Shown here piece by piece: positions 21,467 to 29,759 of a stretch of 52,006 nucleotides of DNA (its first letter is position 1; every line of letters starts with the position of its first letter). This DNA is from Actinomycetes bacterium (GTDB lineage Bacteria > Actinomycetota > Humimicrobiia > Humimicrobiales > Humimicrobiaceae), in assembly GCA_022396035.1 (NCBI GenBank), contig JAIOXO010000011.1, positions 1 through 52,006 of the forward strand. The letters are read 5' to 3'. Position numbers and translations under genes: made by a program. Below the pieces are notes generated by a model. That model did not search any database. It saw only the letters and a program-made list of their open reading frames with translations, and was not told where the DNA came from.

Positions 21467-21472
21467 CTATAA
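21467..21472 (+). promoter_or_regulatory. Possible -10 box of the second DUF4214 gene
   Basis: A perfect TATAAT lies 28 bp before the ATG at 21501. A TTAGCA at 21443-21448 is a poor -35 at 18 bp. A second TATAAT at 21492-21497 is almost against the start codon. No Shine-Dalgarno is visible, so a very short leader is possible. Confidence 0.3.
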
Positions 21473-21500
21473 TTTATTAAAATAAAAATATTATAATTGT

Positions 21501-22430
21501 ATGCATACAATAAAGATAAAAATAGTCTCCATAGTGGTAGTGGCGTTTCTTATTTTCTTCTCTTTGCCTTCCCTGGTTTTTGCCCAAGATAGCGGTGTGG
21601 AAGAATTTGTAACCCGCTTCTATAACCTGTGCCTGGACCGGCAGCCGGACCAGGCAGGTTTAGAAAACTGGGTAAGCTATCTGGAAAGCGGAAGACTGAG
21701 CGGGGCCGATGTGGCCCGGAGATTTATATTCTCTGAAGAGTTCCAGGCTAAAAACACTTCCAATAAGCAGTTTTTGCAAGTTATGTATAGGGCTTTCTTT
21801 AACCGTCCTCCCGATCCTGGAGGCTATGCCGGATGGCTGGGCCAGCTTCAGCGGGGCAGAAGCAGAAGTTTTGTGCTGGATGGGTTTGTTGGGTCGGTTG
21901 AATTTGCCCGGCTGTGTGAGAAATATGGCATCCAGCCCGGGACTGGAGGTTATGCTGCAGCAGGAGAGACAGAAGAGCCACAGTTAAATATATGGGGTTC
22001 TGATTCATTTAGCTTTACCCTGGGCCAGGTAGTGGAATTGCTGAAGGGCGGCCATCCCCAAGCTTATAACCAGCTGTCTTTAGTTTCAAGGATAGTAGAA
22101 AGAGACCTGTCGGGTTACTCTGCATCTGCCATGGCAGATATTGACCGTATGGTGATCTATATTGACCTGGGCTCTTTTGAAAGTTTTGGCCCGGACCGGC
22201 TGAGTATAATAACGGCTACTCTTTCCCATGAGTTAAACCATATGGCCAATAGGGATCTGGCTGATTCTATGAGTATTGCCGACTTTGAAAAGTTGGCCTT
22301 AAGCCAGGAACTGGAGACCTGTTATGGCATAGGTGCTCGTTCATGGTATATTGATTATATCAGGAGAGCTATAGATAGCATATATGATTCTTCCACCTGG
22401 TGGTGGAATGAAAACGATGTGGCTGCTTAG
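21501..22430 (+). CDS. Secreted DUF4214 protein with HELNH metallopeptidase-like domain
   Basis: The 309-residue protein has a signal peptide (about 1-28, VFA-QD) and a DUF4214 domain (about 31-143). The C-terminal domain (about 162-300) holds HELNH at 243-247, an HExxH zinc-binding pattern in a helix. A Glu-rich segment ELETCYG at 270-276 could give the third ligand, as in gluzincins. I do not recognise the C-terminal family, so peptidase activity is inferred from the motif alone. It is a tandem paralogue of the preceding gene over the N-terminal half only; the two share signal, domain and spacing. Confidence 0.72.
   Translation: MHTIKIKIVSIVVVAFLIFFSLPSLVFAQDSGVEEFVTRFYNLCLDRQPDQAGLENWVSYLESGRLSGADVARRFIFSEEFQAKNTSNKQFLQVMYRAFFNRPPDPGGYAGWLGQLQRGRSRSFVLDGFVGSVEFARLCEKYGIQPGTGGYAAAGETEEPQLNIWGSDSFSFTLGQVVELLKGGHPQAYNQLSLVSRIVERDLSGYSASAMADIDRMVIYIDLGSFESFGPDRLSIITATLSHELNHMANRDLADSMSIADFEKLALSQELETCYGIGARSWYIDYIRRAIDSIYDSSTWWWNENDVAA
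21732..21857 (+). repeat. DUF4214 near-identical segment, copy 2
   Basis: This is the partner of the 126-bp segment at 20517-20642. The five differences by eye are G/A, C/T, C/T, A/G and T/C; two of them change an amino acid. Confidence 0.85.
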
Positions 22431-22596
22431 GCAGTTTTGGTTATCAGGGACCTTTCTTTTTAAATCCTTTCTGTAAGTTTAATCTATTTTACATTCTATT
22501 TTCCCCGGAAAAGGTAAATATTTAATTTAAAATATGTAGTGGTAGGGGTAAAATATACTTATAACAATGCTTATTAAATAAGAGAAGGGGATTGAA

Positions 22597-22803
22597 ATGA
22601 CATTGGTAAAGGTTACTGAACTTAAAGCATCTTCGGATAAGAGTTTTGAGGATGCTGTACAGCAGGGAATTGTACGTTCTACCAAAACCCTCAGGCATGT
22701 AAAATCTGCATGGGTAAAGGATTTTGAAGTAAGGGTAGATGAGCAGGGTCAGATTACCGAGTACAGGGTACTGCTTAAGGTTAGTTTTGTATTGGATGAT
22801 TAA
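22597..22803 (+). CDS. Dodecin
   Basis: The 68-residue protein matches the dodecin family over its full length: VKVTELKASSDKSFEDAV at the N-terminus, the TLRHVKSAW turn with flavin-stacking Trp39 and the ITEYRVLLKVSFVLDD C-terminus. Dodecins form hollow dodecamers that store or buffer FMN/riboflavin, or CoA in some bacteria. AGAAGGGG precedes the ATG. It is monocistronic, with no related gene nearby. Confidence 0.93.
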   Translation: MTLVKVTELKASSDKSFEDAVQQGIVRSTKTLRHVKSAWVKDFEVRVDEQGQITEYRVLLKVSFVLDD

Positions 22804-23042
22804 TAAGCAGTGTGTCTTTATGCTGGGGAAATAGATCTTTTTGCTGGTTATGGTTTTTTATTCTGCTTTGTTTCCATGATTAATTAAATAGAAATTTTAG
22901 CCATTGATTTGTTTGAGTTTATAAAATTACAGAGAATAACTTGCTTAACCGAAAGTCTCCAAAATTATTTTTTTAAACCTATTTATATTCTGATATAATA
23001 ATCATATAATAATGGTAGAAAAATATGATTGGAGGATATAAA
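22804..23042. other. A+T-rich spacer before the toxin-antitoxin pair
   Basis: This 239-bp spacer has no credible coding frame. Two overlapping TATAAT hexamers (22994-22999 and 23005-23010) lie close to the antitoxin start and are candidate -10 boxes. The composition is clearly more A+T-rich than the flanking chromosome. Confidence 0.4.
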
Positions 23043-23312
23043 ATGATTATAAAATCATCCACAACACTACGTAATGACTATAACGCGATAGCAAAGCTTG
23101 CCCATGAAAGACAGGAGCCGGTATATATTACAAGAAATGGTGAAGGAGATGTTGTTGTAATGAGTATAGAAGCATTTGAGCGCAGAGAAGCAATGCTTGA
23201 TTTGCGTGAAAAACTCTTGTTTGCAGAACAGCAGCGTCTTTCTGGAGAGGCTACAATTCCGCTTGATAAAGCCCATAAGCTTTTAAGGGATAAAATCAAT
23301 GAAAAAGTATAA
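23043..23312 (+). CDS. Type II antitoxin, Phd/YefM-RelB type
   Basis: The 89-residue protein has the Phd/YefM-like DNA-binding N-terminus (STTLRNDYNAIAKLAHERQEPVYITRNGEGDVVVMSIEAFERR, spread over residues 5-48) and a charged C-terminal tail that would neutralise the toxin. GGAGGA at 23031-23036 sets the start at ATG 23043; an ATG at 23025 lies upstream of that site and is less likely. It overlaps the toxin gene by 14 bp. Such antitoxins repress their own promoter. Confidence 0.88.
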   Translation: MIIKSSTTLRNDYNAIAKLAHERQEPVYITRNGEGDVVVMSIEAFERREAMLDLREKLLFAEQQRLSGEATIPLDKAHKLLRDKINEKV

Positions 23313-23622
23313 TGTAGAATTACTTCCAGCTGCATATGGAGACCTGGATGAGATATTTGATTATATTATGCCAGATAGTCTGCAGGCAGCAAATGATACT
23401 CTTGATAATATTATGAATTCTCTACGTAGACTTGAAGATTTCCCACAATCCGGAGTACCTCTTATTGACCGATCAATGAAAAAGTTCAATTTTAAAATGA
23501 TTATTATTAATCCTTATATAGTATTCTACCGTTTTATTGATGGCAAGGTCATAATTTATCGCATTTTACATTGTGCAAGGAATTATCCTCATCTGCTAAA
23601 AGAAGATATGAAGAAAATGTGA
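23299..23622 (+). CDS. Type II toxin, RelE/ParE family
   Basis: The 107-residue protein has the RelE/ParE fold signature: AAYGDLDEIFDYI at 11-23, LRRLEDFPQSG at 42-52 and the C-terminal YIVFYRFIDGKVIIYRILHCARNY strand-helix region. RelE members cleave mRNA on the ribosome; ParE members poison gyrase. The HCARNY ending is typical of the ribosome-dependent branch, but the split is not certain. It overlaps the antitoxin gene and was probably acquired horizontally with it. Confidence 0.88.
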   Translation: MKKYNVELLPAAYGDLDEIFDYIMPDSLQAANDTLDNIMNSLRRLEDFPQSGVPLIDRSMKKFNFKMIIINPYIVFYRFIDGKVIIYRILHCARNYPHLLKEDMKKM

Positions 23623-23989
23623 TTATAGCAAATTATAAGATTTAATTTCATACTGCTAATCATTTAATCTCCTTCGGTGAAATTGTCTATCAGTGGCTTT
23701 CTCTACATCTCTGATAGAAAAAATCCCATAATCTTTTAATTTATGTCTTAGATCTGGATATTTCATTTCACATTAATGTTATTTTTAGCACTCTTGAGAA
23801 ATATTTTAATCATTCTTTACCAAAATCGCAAAATAGCATGAGGTTTTACCGGTGGGGTCTAAAAGTTGTCTGTCGATGTTCAAAGATTAAATTTATTTCC
23901 TGTATTTGTGAATCAGGTATATTTTCTCAAAAAATCATTCTGAGTTAAGTTCTGCCACCACCATATAAAATGAATAAATTTTTCCTAGA
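23623..23989. other. 367-bp A+T-rich stretch without an intact gene
   Basis: This region lies between the toxin gene and the leftward membrane-protein gene. It holds a 36-codon frame (23656-23766, minus) that looks like a gene fragment, and otherwise nothing I can assign. No hairpin terminator or RNA gene was seen. Confidence 0.5.
23656..23766 (-). pseudogene. Possible fragment of an HTH/AbiEi-like protein
   Basis: ATG 23766 opens 36 codons ending at TAG 23656. The peptide YGIFSIRDVEKATDR resembles the N-terminal winged-helix segment of AbiEi-like antitoxins, but the frame stops where the domain would continue. Another short frame precedes it out of phase. It may be a remnant of a second toxin-antitoxin gene beside the RelBE pair. 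The resemblance is weak. Confidence 0.25.
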
Positions 23990-25033
23990 CTATTCGGCAC
24001 TGAACAAATAGATATATCCGGCATCTTCCCTGTAGCTATCCACTAGGCTTAACTTGGATGATTGGGGCAGGTCCTGTTCGGAGAGTATTACAACATGGTT
24101 ATAGCCGTCCCTGCTGACGGTATCTATTTCTTCCAGTACCTGGCTGTTGCTCTTTTCCGATATGTCTATAAACCTGATATCCCGGGGATAGAGGTTGTAG
24201 GCCATTTCAGACATTATGTATACCGGCTGGCCCTTAACCAGCACTGATAGATTCTGTTCCTGGGGAAGGCTCCGGCCTACCCAGGCTATAAATTTCTCAA
24301 AATCATAGAACCCCTGATAGGTAGAGGATAGGTCTTTTTGCTGGATATTGCTCTTATATGAAAGCCAGTAACTTTTAGCTGTATATATCTGGGCGGTTAA
24401 AAAATTAAGGGCAAATAGAACCAGGATAGTCAGAGATACTACAACCACCGGGTTAAACCGGGGGCTGGGCCTAAAAGCAGCATAGTATATGATAGATAGC
24501 AGAGCTCCCAGGCCCAGTATAAGGTAGGAAGGGATCAGGAACCGGTTAATATGATCCAGGGAGAATGTCTGCTTAAAATAGCTGTTAAGGTAACTGTCAA
24601 GCGCAGGCAGTCTTCTCTGGTTTAGTTTTAGGCTTTCTACTTCAAATTCTATTCCCTGTACCTGGGGTAAGCTCAAGTCTACCTGAATTATTTTACCTGC
24701 AGATCTCCAGTATGGATTCTCACCAACAGGAATGTAATAGGTATGGGTTAGGTTGTCTATGTAGATATCAAATTTTTCTACTGCCAGGGGGCTGTCCTGT
24801 TCCCAGGACAGTACCGCAGTCCCCCGGGGAAACTGGGTGTTTTGACTGTTAATGGATTTCAGTTTAGCCGCAATGAACTGCCTGGGGTTGGTATCTATGG
24901 GCTTAGCAAGGTCTATAACTGTATTATTGGAGTTTCCCAGGGTCCCGTAAAAGGTAGGGAATATAAATGGCAGCAGCAGAACTGCCAGCAGTACTGCTGC
25001 TGATATGTATATGTTTTTTTTGGTTGTCCTCAT
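23990..25033 (-). CDS. Unknown membrane protein with extracytoplasmic domain
   Basis: I do not recognise this 347-residue protein. It has an N-terminal membrane helix (about 8-28), a beta-rich outer domain (about 30-160), two adjacent helices (about 166-186 and 196-216) and a C-terminal soluble domain (about 230-347) of alternating strands and helices. The architecture is like the C-terminal part of GT-C glycosyltransferases without the catalytic helices. It starts 5 bp after the SDR gene, so the two form an operon. Given the surrounding genes, an envelope or glycan role is likely. Confidence 0.7.
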   Translation of the reverse strand: MRTTKKNIYISAAVLLAVLLLPFIFPTFYGTLGNSNNTVIDLAKPIDTNPRQFIAAKLKSINSQNTQFPRGTAVLSWEQDSPLAVEKFDIYIDNLTHTYYIPVGENPYWRSAGKIIQVDLSLPQVQGIEFEVESLKLNQRRLPALDSYLNSYFKQTFSLDHINRFLIPSYLILGLGALLSIIYYAAFRPSPRFNPVVVVSLTILVLFALNFLTAQIYTAKSYWLSYKSNIQQKDLSSTYQGFYDFEKFIAWVGRSLPQEQNLSVLVKGQPVYIMSEMAYNLYPRDIRFIDISEKSNSQVLEEIDTVSRDGYNHVVILSEQDLPQSSKLSLVDSYREDAGYIYLFSAE

Positions 25034-25038
25034 ATAAA

Positions 25039-25926
25039 TTACTGGAGCTTTAGCCTATTTACCAGTTTTTCTATTCCCTGTTCAAAGCTTAATGGCGAAA
25101 AGCCAAAATCCTGTTGTGCCTGGCTGTAGGAGTAAGTTTTATCATATTTTAACCTCTGTATCTGGTCCGGGGTAAGATGGGGATTCTTGCTCATCTTGGA
25201 ATATATGGATACTATAAAGCTGGCCAGCCCCATAGGCACTTTCCTTATTTTGAAATCCAGGCCCATCTTCTCTTTTACTATATCCAGCATCTGGGAATAT
25301 TTTATGGGTTCTTTTCCTGCCAGTTCATAGGTCTTGTTATAGGTTTTTTCATTGGCTATTACCTCCGCTATGGCAGTGGCTACATCTTCTATGTATACCG
25401 GCTGTATAAGGTTATCTCCTTTGCCAAACAGGTAGAAATAACCTTTATCTTTTATGTACTTAATCATTTTGGAAAAATTGGTATCATTTTCTGAACCATA
25501 AATCATGGATGCCCTTAAGATGGTGTAATCCAGACCGCTTTTTTCTATCATTTTCTCTGAGGCAATCTTATCCTGCTTTATTTTAGTTTCCTGTGGTACC
25601 AGAACGGTAGTAGAGCCTAAAAATACAATCCTTTTTACTCCTGCTCTGGCTGCGGAACTCAGGGTATTTTTAACATAGTAACTGTTTTTTAGATCGGTGA
25701 GGTACACTATGGCTTCTGCTTTCTTTGCACAAGAGAATATGGTGTCTGCGCTGTTCAGGTTTCCCCGGGCCAGGGTGATTTCTTTTTTAAGGGCGCTGGC
25801 TGTCTGTTGCAGTGAAGATATGTCTGTGCCTGACTTGACAAAGCACTTTACCTCATAATCTTTTTCCAGCAGTTTTTTTAAAACTGTTGGCCCTATAAAA
25901 CTGGTTGCTCCTATAAGTACAATCAT
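25039..25926 (-). CDS. NAD(P)-binding atypical SDR protein
   Basis: The 295-residue Rossmann protein starts with IGATSFIGPTVLKKLL, giving a GATxFIG nucleotide-binding loop like NmrA/NDUFA9-type atypical SDR proteins. YIEDVATAIAEVI and the C-terminal FGFSPLSFEQGIEKLV are typical sugar-epimerase-like features. The SDR Tyr-x3-Lys is not obvious, so it may bind the cofactor without classical catalysis. AGGAG lies about 10 nt before the ATG. It is first of a two-gene operon with the membrane protein. Confidence 0.82.
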   Translation of the reverse strand: MIVLIGATSFIGPTVLKKLLEKDYEVKCFVKSGTDISSLQQTASALKKEITLARGNLNSADTIFSCAKKAEAIVYLTDLKNSYYVKNTLSSAARAGVKRIVFLGSTTVLVPQETKIKQDKIASEKMIEKSGLDYTILRASMIYGSENDTNFSKMIKYIKDKGYFYLFGKGDNLIQPVYIEDVATAIAEVIANEKTYNKTYELAGKEPIKYSQMLDIVKEKMGLDFKIRKVPMGLASFIVSIYSKMSKNPHLTPDQIQRLKYDKTYSYSQAQQDFGFSPLSFEQGIEKLVNRLKLQ

Positions 25927-26050
25927 GTGACCAAACTCCTGGTAAAATTTATTTATGTAATTAATATTAATACTATAAAAATAAAGGTCAATTTTTTTGT
26001 TATATAATCTCTTGGTTTATTATATTATAAACAGAAACAACTAATTTTTT

Positions 26051-27574
26051 ATGGATTTGCTGCTGTATATAAAATATTTTATGTCTATTGCCTCTCTGGT
26101 ACTGATAGGTTATGTGCCGGTCTATTTTTTCCTGCTTAGAAAGAAGATTCTGGACCTGGAGTACAAAAATCTTTCCGGAAAGTTCTTTATAGCGTTCCTG
26201 TGTTTCTATATAGGAAGTTTTTTGGTAACCATATTTATGATAGCCCTGTCACTTTTTGGCCTGGAGTTAAGGTTTGAATATATGCTGATGTTTACCATAT
26301 TCTTTTCCTGTCTCTCGTTTTACCTGTATTTTAGCAAGAGGTTTAATTATAGGGAGAAGCTGAGGCTGAAGAGGATGATAAAGGGATCGGTTACCCTGGA
26401 GGATAACCTGAAGATTAAAAAGGGGAAGGTGGTAACAGGGTCCAGAAGGTCCAGGTTTTCTCTCAGTTTGGGCCGGCTCAGTCTGGGTACAGTATTGTTT
26501 ATGATCCTGGCCCTGCTTACTCTGGGCAGTTTTATCATAGTGGTATTCTTTACTTTCCTGTTTCCCATCCGGTTCTGGGATGCTATAGCCTGCTGGTCGC
26601 TGAAGGCCAAGGCTTTTTTTATAGATAGTGATATCTTTACTTATTATACCCAGCATGGCTATGATTTTTCCCATAACAGCTATCCCCTTTATCTGTCTTT
26701 GCTGCAGTGCTGGATCTATACCTGGATAGGCAGGGTGGATGAGAATCTGGTAAAGATTATATTTCCCCTGTTTTATCTTTCGGGTCTGTTTGTGCTGTAT
26801 CACTTCTTTAGAAAGAAGCTTAACCAGCTGCTATCCATGCTGCTGGTATTTGTTTTTTCGGTGCTTCCGGTTATTGCTGACCATGGTTACATAGAGTATA
26901 CCAATCTGCTGTTTTCGGTAGTGCTGGTGCTGGCGGTTTATTTTCTATACCTGTACCGGGTTAAGAAAAAGATAGGCAGTTACCTGCTTCTTTCAGCTGT
27001 ATTCTTTGCGCTGCTGGCCAATATCAGGAGCGAGGGCGCTTTGTTTATGGCGGTTTTTTTATTGGTAAGTGTAATTTTTACCTTTATAGATGTTATTAGG
27101 CTAAAGCATAAAGGCCGTGCTGTCCTAAATTTCTTGTATGCGGTTTTATTGTCAGCGGCGCTGGTTGCGCCTTTCTGGTTACTTAAGTACGGGCTGGGGC
27201 TGCCGGTGCTTTCTATTGAATGGCAGCAGGCTATTGGAGGAAGCAGTACCTTAAACTTGGCAGAGGCAGCCAGGGTGATGACCGGTCAAGTGCTGTTTTC
27301 AGCCTATGACTCTACCCGGGCTTTTCTGGGTTCGGGTTACGGGCCGGCCTGGGCGGTGCTATTGGTGCTGTTCTGGGTAAATGTAAAGAGGCTGTTTGTC
27401 AGGGCCAACTGGGTACCTTTTATATTTTTATTCTTAGGGTTGATTACTGTATTTTTTTCCATTGCCCTTATACCTGATTTTGCCGGTTCGGTGGAGAGAT
27501 ATCTTCTTCACATATTCCCTCTTGCCTATCTCTGGATTTTATCCAATTTACCTAATTCAAAAAGGTTGGGATAA
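26051..27574 (+). CDS. GT-C-type membrane glycosyltransferase
   Basis: The 507-residue protein has about 11-12 membrane helices. The first large outer loop holds FWDAIACWSLKAKAFF near residues 175-190, with an Asp in the place of the GT-C catalytic acid, and a HNSYPLYLSLLQCW segment typical of PMT/ArnT-like enzymes. It would transfer a sugar from a polyprenyl-phosphate donor outside the membrane. No clear Shine-Dalgarno precedes the ATG. It diverges from the SDR operon across 124 bp and is followed by a phosphoesterase gene. Confidence 0.78.
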   Translation: MDLLLYIKYFMSIASLVLIGYVPVYFFLLRKKILDLEYKNLSGKFFIAFLCFYIGSFLVTIFMIALSLFGLELRFEYMLMFTIFFSCLSFYLYFSKRFNYREKLRLKRMIKGSVTLEDNLKIKKGKVVTGSRRSRFSLSLGRLSLGTVLFMILALLTLGSFIIVVFFTFLFPIRFWDAIACWSLKAKAFFIDSDIFTYYTQHGYDFSHNSYPLYLSLLQCWIYTWIGRVDENLVKIIFPLFYLSGLFVLYHFFRKKLNQLLSMLLVFVFSVLPVIADHGYIEYTNLLFSVVLVLAVYFLYLYRVKKKIGSYLLLSAVFFALLANIRSEGALFMAVFLLVSVIFTFIDVIRLKHKGRAVLNFLYAVLLSAALVAPFWLLKYGLGLPVLSIEWQQAIGGSSTLNLAEAARVMTGQVLFSAYDSTRAFLGSGYGPAWAVLLVLFWVNVKRLFVRANWVPFIFLFLGLITVFFSIALIPDFAGSVERYLLHIFPLAYLWILSNLPNSKRLG

Positions 27575-27630
27575 AGGATTTATTTGTGGTAATATGTGTA
27601 TTTATTTTATAAGACATATTAATTGTATAA

Positions 27631-28647
27631 GTGCTAGTTTACCTTTTAATAGCTATATTGATTATTGCGGCAGCGGTGGCCTTATACCTGTATGCCTTTA
27701 GGTTTGAAACCACCAATTTCAAGCTGAGCCAGGTGGATATTTTCTTAAGGCAGATAGGCAAAAAAAGCAGGGACAGGAAAGGCAAGCCTTACCTGTCCAT
27801 ACTCCATTTATCTGATTTTCATCTCAGAAAGAATCTTAAAGGCAGGAGGATGTTTGAGTTTGTGCAAAGCCTGACCAGCCTGGAAGTGGATCTTTTGTTT
27901 ATAACCGGAGACCTGGTGGAGCAGGATAAAAATATTTCCCACCTTATAGAAATGCTGAAACCATTGAAAGCAAGGTACGGTAAATTTGCGGTTCTGGGGG
28001 TGCATGATTATTATGATAAGAAGGTTTCAGAGTTCCTAAAGAACATGTTTAAGCGAAAGAGAACCTACCATCGCAGGAATGACATTGAGAGGTTGATAAA
28101 GGAACTGGATGGCATTGGGATTAAGGTGCTGCAAAACCAGGTAGCGGAGATTGACAGCCCGGATGAAGACATCCGGGGAATCAGGGTAGCGGGTATTGAT
28201 GACCCCATTATTTTACGAAAAGATTTGGAGGCTGCTTTTGGACAGTCTAATAATATTCCTGTTGCCAAGGTTGAGAAGGATAGATACTACCAGGAAAAGT
28301 ACCCGGAGGTATTTAAGTTAAGCGATAAGAAATTCCACCTTTTGGAAGAAAAAGCCAAGCTGCTGCTGTGTTTGGTGCATACTCCGGACAGTGAGACCCT
28401 GGTGGATCTGGCAGAGCAGGGTGCAGATATTGTGTTTAGCGGCCATACCCATGGGGGACAGGTAAGGCTGCCTGGGGTGGGAGCATTACTTACCGGCTGC
28501 AAGCTCAGCCATAAGTTTGCTTCCGGGCTGTTTTATTTTAAGGAATTTGTGCTTTATGTATCCAGGGGTCTTAGCGAGGGCAGGTATTCACAGTTCAGAT
28601 TTTTTTGCCCGCCTGAGGCCAGTATCATAAGATTGTACAAGAAGTAG
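27631..28647 (+). CDS. Membrane-anchored calcineurin-like phosphoesterase
   Basis: The 338-residue protein has an N-terminal membrane helix (about 3-23) and a metallophosphoesterase domain. Metal-site motifs are SDFH at 61-64, GD at 93-94, VHTPD near 247-251 and GHTHGGQ near 267. The third motif reads GVHD at 123-126 where GNHD/E is expected, so the metal-bridging Asn is replaced by Val. It resembles YkuE/YaeI-type enzymes, which act on lipid or cell-wall phosphates. The start is GTG 27631 without a clear ribosome binding site. Activity may be altered. Confidence 0.85.
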   Translation: MLVYLLIAILIIAAAVALYLYAFRFETTNFKLSQVDIFLRQIGKKSRDRKGKPYLSILHLSDFHLRKNLKGRRMFEFVQSLTSLEVDLLFITGDLVEQDKNISHLIEMLKPLKARYGKFAVLGVHDYYDKKVSEFLKNMFKRKRTYHRRNDIERLIKELDGIGIKVLQNQVAEIDSPDEDIRGIRVAGIDDPIILRKDLEAAFGQSNNIPVAKVEKDRYYQEKYPEVFKLSDKKFHLLEEKAKLLLCLVHTPDSETLVDLAEQGADIVFSGHTHGGQVRLPGVGALLTGCKLSHKFASGLFYFKEFVLYVSRGLSEGRYSQFRFFCPPEASIIRLYKK

Positions 28648-28659
28648 AAAGGAATTTAA

Positions 28660-29190
28660 GTGAGGTTTGCATTTAGGTTTTTAGTATTGGTTTTAATTAT
28701 TTTATTGGTGTTTGGTCTTGGATGCAGCAGGGAAGTTTCGGAGACAGTAACTGAAGAGGTGGAGGCCGTAGGGGAGACGGAGGCAGAAATTGAGGAAGCC
28801 GAAGAAGAGTTGGCTGAGGCAGAAGAGGTAGCTGAATCTGATCCTGTACCCCAGGAAATACAGGATTTAATTGATGAAGCAGATGACCTTTATGCCCAGG
28901 GTTTGTATAGCGAGGCCAATAAGGCTTACCGTAATGCGGTGCTGGCAGTCGAAGATGAGGATATGGAGGGAAAGGAAGAGCTGTTAGCTGATCTGGAGGC
29001 CAAATTTGAAGAAACCCGGCAGATTGTGGATACTGCCAGGACCCATCATGGCAATGCTATGAAACTGCAGTATGAGAAGAGGTTTGAGGAAGCGATAGAG
29101 GAACTGGAAATGGCTTTAGAGATCTACCCCAAGTACCAACCGGCTATTGATGCTCTGGATACCCTTAAATCACTGGCTGGTTTACAGTAA
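28660..29190 (+). CDS. Putative lipoprotein with coiled coil and TPR-like repeats
   Basis: The 176-residue protein starts at GTG 28660, with AAAGGAA upstream. A hydrophobic signal (5-20) ends at GLGC with Cys22; the lipobox is imperfect (Gly at -3) but plausible. A very acidic Glu/Ala-rich stretch (about 28-62) follows, then TPR-like helices (DDLYAQGLYSEANKAYRNAV and KRFEEAIEELEMALEIYPKY). It is probably a surface lipoprotein that binds another protein. The specific role is unknown. Confidence 0.75.
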   Translation: MRFAFRFLVLVLIILLVFGLGCSREVSETVTEEVEAVGETEAEIEEAEEELAEAEEVAESDPVPQEIQDLIDEADDLYAQGLYSEANKAYRNAVLAVEDEDMEGKEELLADLEAKFEETRQIVDTARTHHGNAMKLQYEKRFEEAIEELEMALEIYPKYQPAIDALDTLKSLAGLQ

Positions 29191-29226
29191 TTTGTAACTC
29201 AGGTTATATGGTTATATTATTGTAAT

Positions 29227-29724
29227 ATGGCTAAATTTAAAACTGGCTGCCCTGGCCAGAATACAGGGTATTTAAAAGATTTTAATACTTCTATAGTTAG
29301 CTGTCCTCAGTGTGGGCACCAGATTGAGTTTTTTGCTGATGAGAGAAAGGTTAGCTGCCCCCAGTGCCATGCCCGGGTGTACAGGATGGACGAGCAGGTA
29401 GCTGATTATGTGGATGGCAAGCTGGTGTTCAAAGATCCTGAGAAAAGCTGCCTGGACTGGTGTGGGGCTTGTCTGGACAGCAGGGATTACAAGGAGATAG
29501 AGCAGCATAAGCACAGGCTGGAAGAGAAGAAGAAGGATTTTTCTTCTCTTATAGAGTCAGTGGATAAACAGGACCGGGAAGCTATAGAATTTTTTCTGGA
29601 GGCTTTTGCCAAATCTGCCAATAGCGGCAAGCTTATAGATGACCGGCTGTTTTCTATTTTACAGAAGAAGAATCCGGATCTTTTTGTAAGGGTCAGAAAT
29701 TATTACCTTAATTTCCTAAGGTAG
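29227..29724 (+). CDS. Unknown zinc-ribbon protein
   Basis: The 165-residue cytoplasmic protein has a two-knuckle zinc ribbon, SCPQCGHQI at 25-33 and SCPQCHARV at 43-51. A separate Cys cluster CLDWCGACLD (about 78-87) and an early Cys8 lie nearby, giving eight cysteines in all. The C-terminal half is helical and charged. I do not recognise the family. The double Cys cluster could bind two zinc ions or an iron-sulfur centre. It lies between the lipoprotein and the GerMN gene on the same strand. Confidence 0.7.
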   Translation: MAKFKTGCPGQNTGYLKDFNTSIVSCPQCGHQIEFFADERKVSCPQCHARVYRMDEQVADYVDGKLVFKDPEKSCLDWCGACLDSRDYKEIEQHKHRLEEKKKDFSSLIESVDKQDREAIEFFLEAFAKSANSGKLIDDRLFSILQKKNPDLFVRVRNYYLNFLR

Positions 29725-29759
29725 TTGTCATATTTGGTTTCAGTAGCTAATATCTTTAT

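Noticed and set aside
21354-21500. Possible cyclic di-GMP riboswitch before the second DUF4214 gene
   Set aside because: A diguanylate cyclase lies nearby, so I looked for the conserved GEMM core, but the needed sequence blocks and stems are absent. Only a 12-bp palindrome is seen.
26267-26803. Open frame of 178 codons on the minus strand inside the GT-C gene
   Set aside because: Gln/Lys/Ile-rich composition from the complement of hydrophobic codons; no motif and no ribosome binding site.
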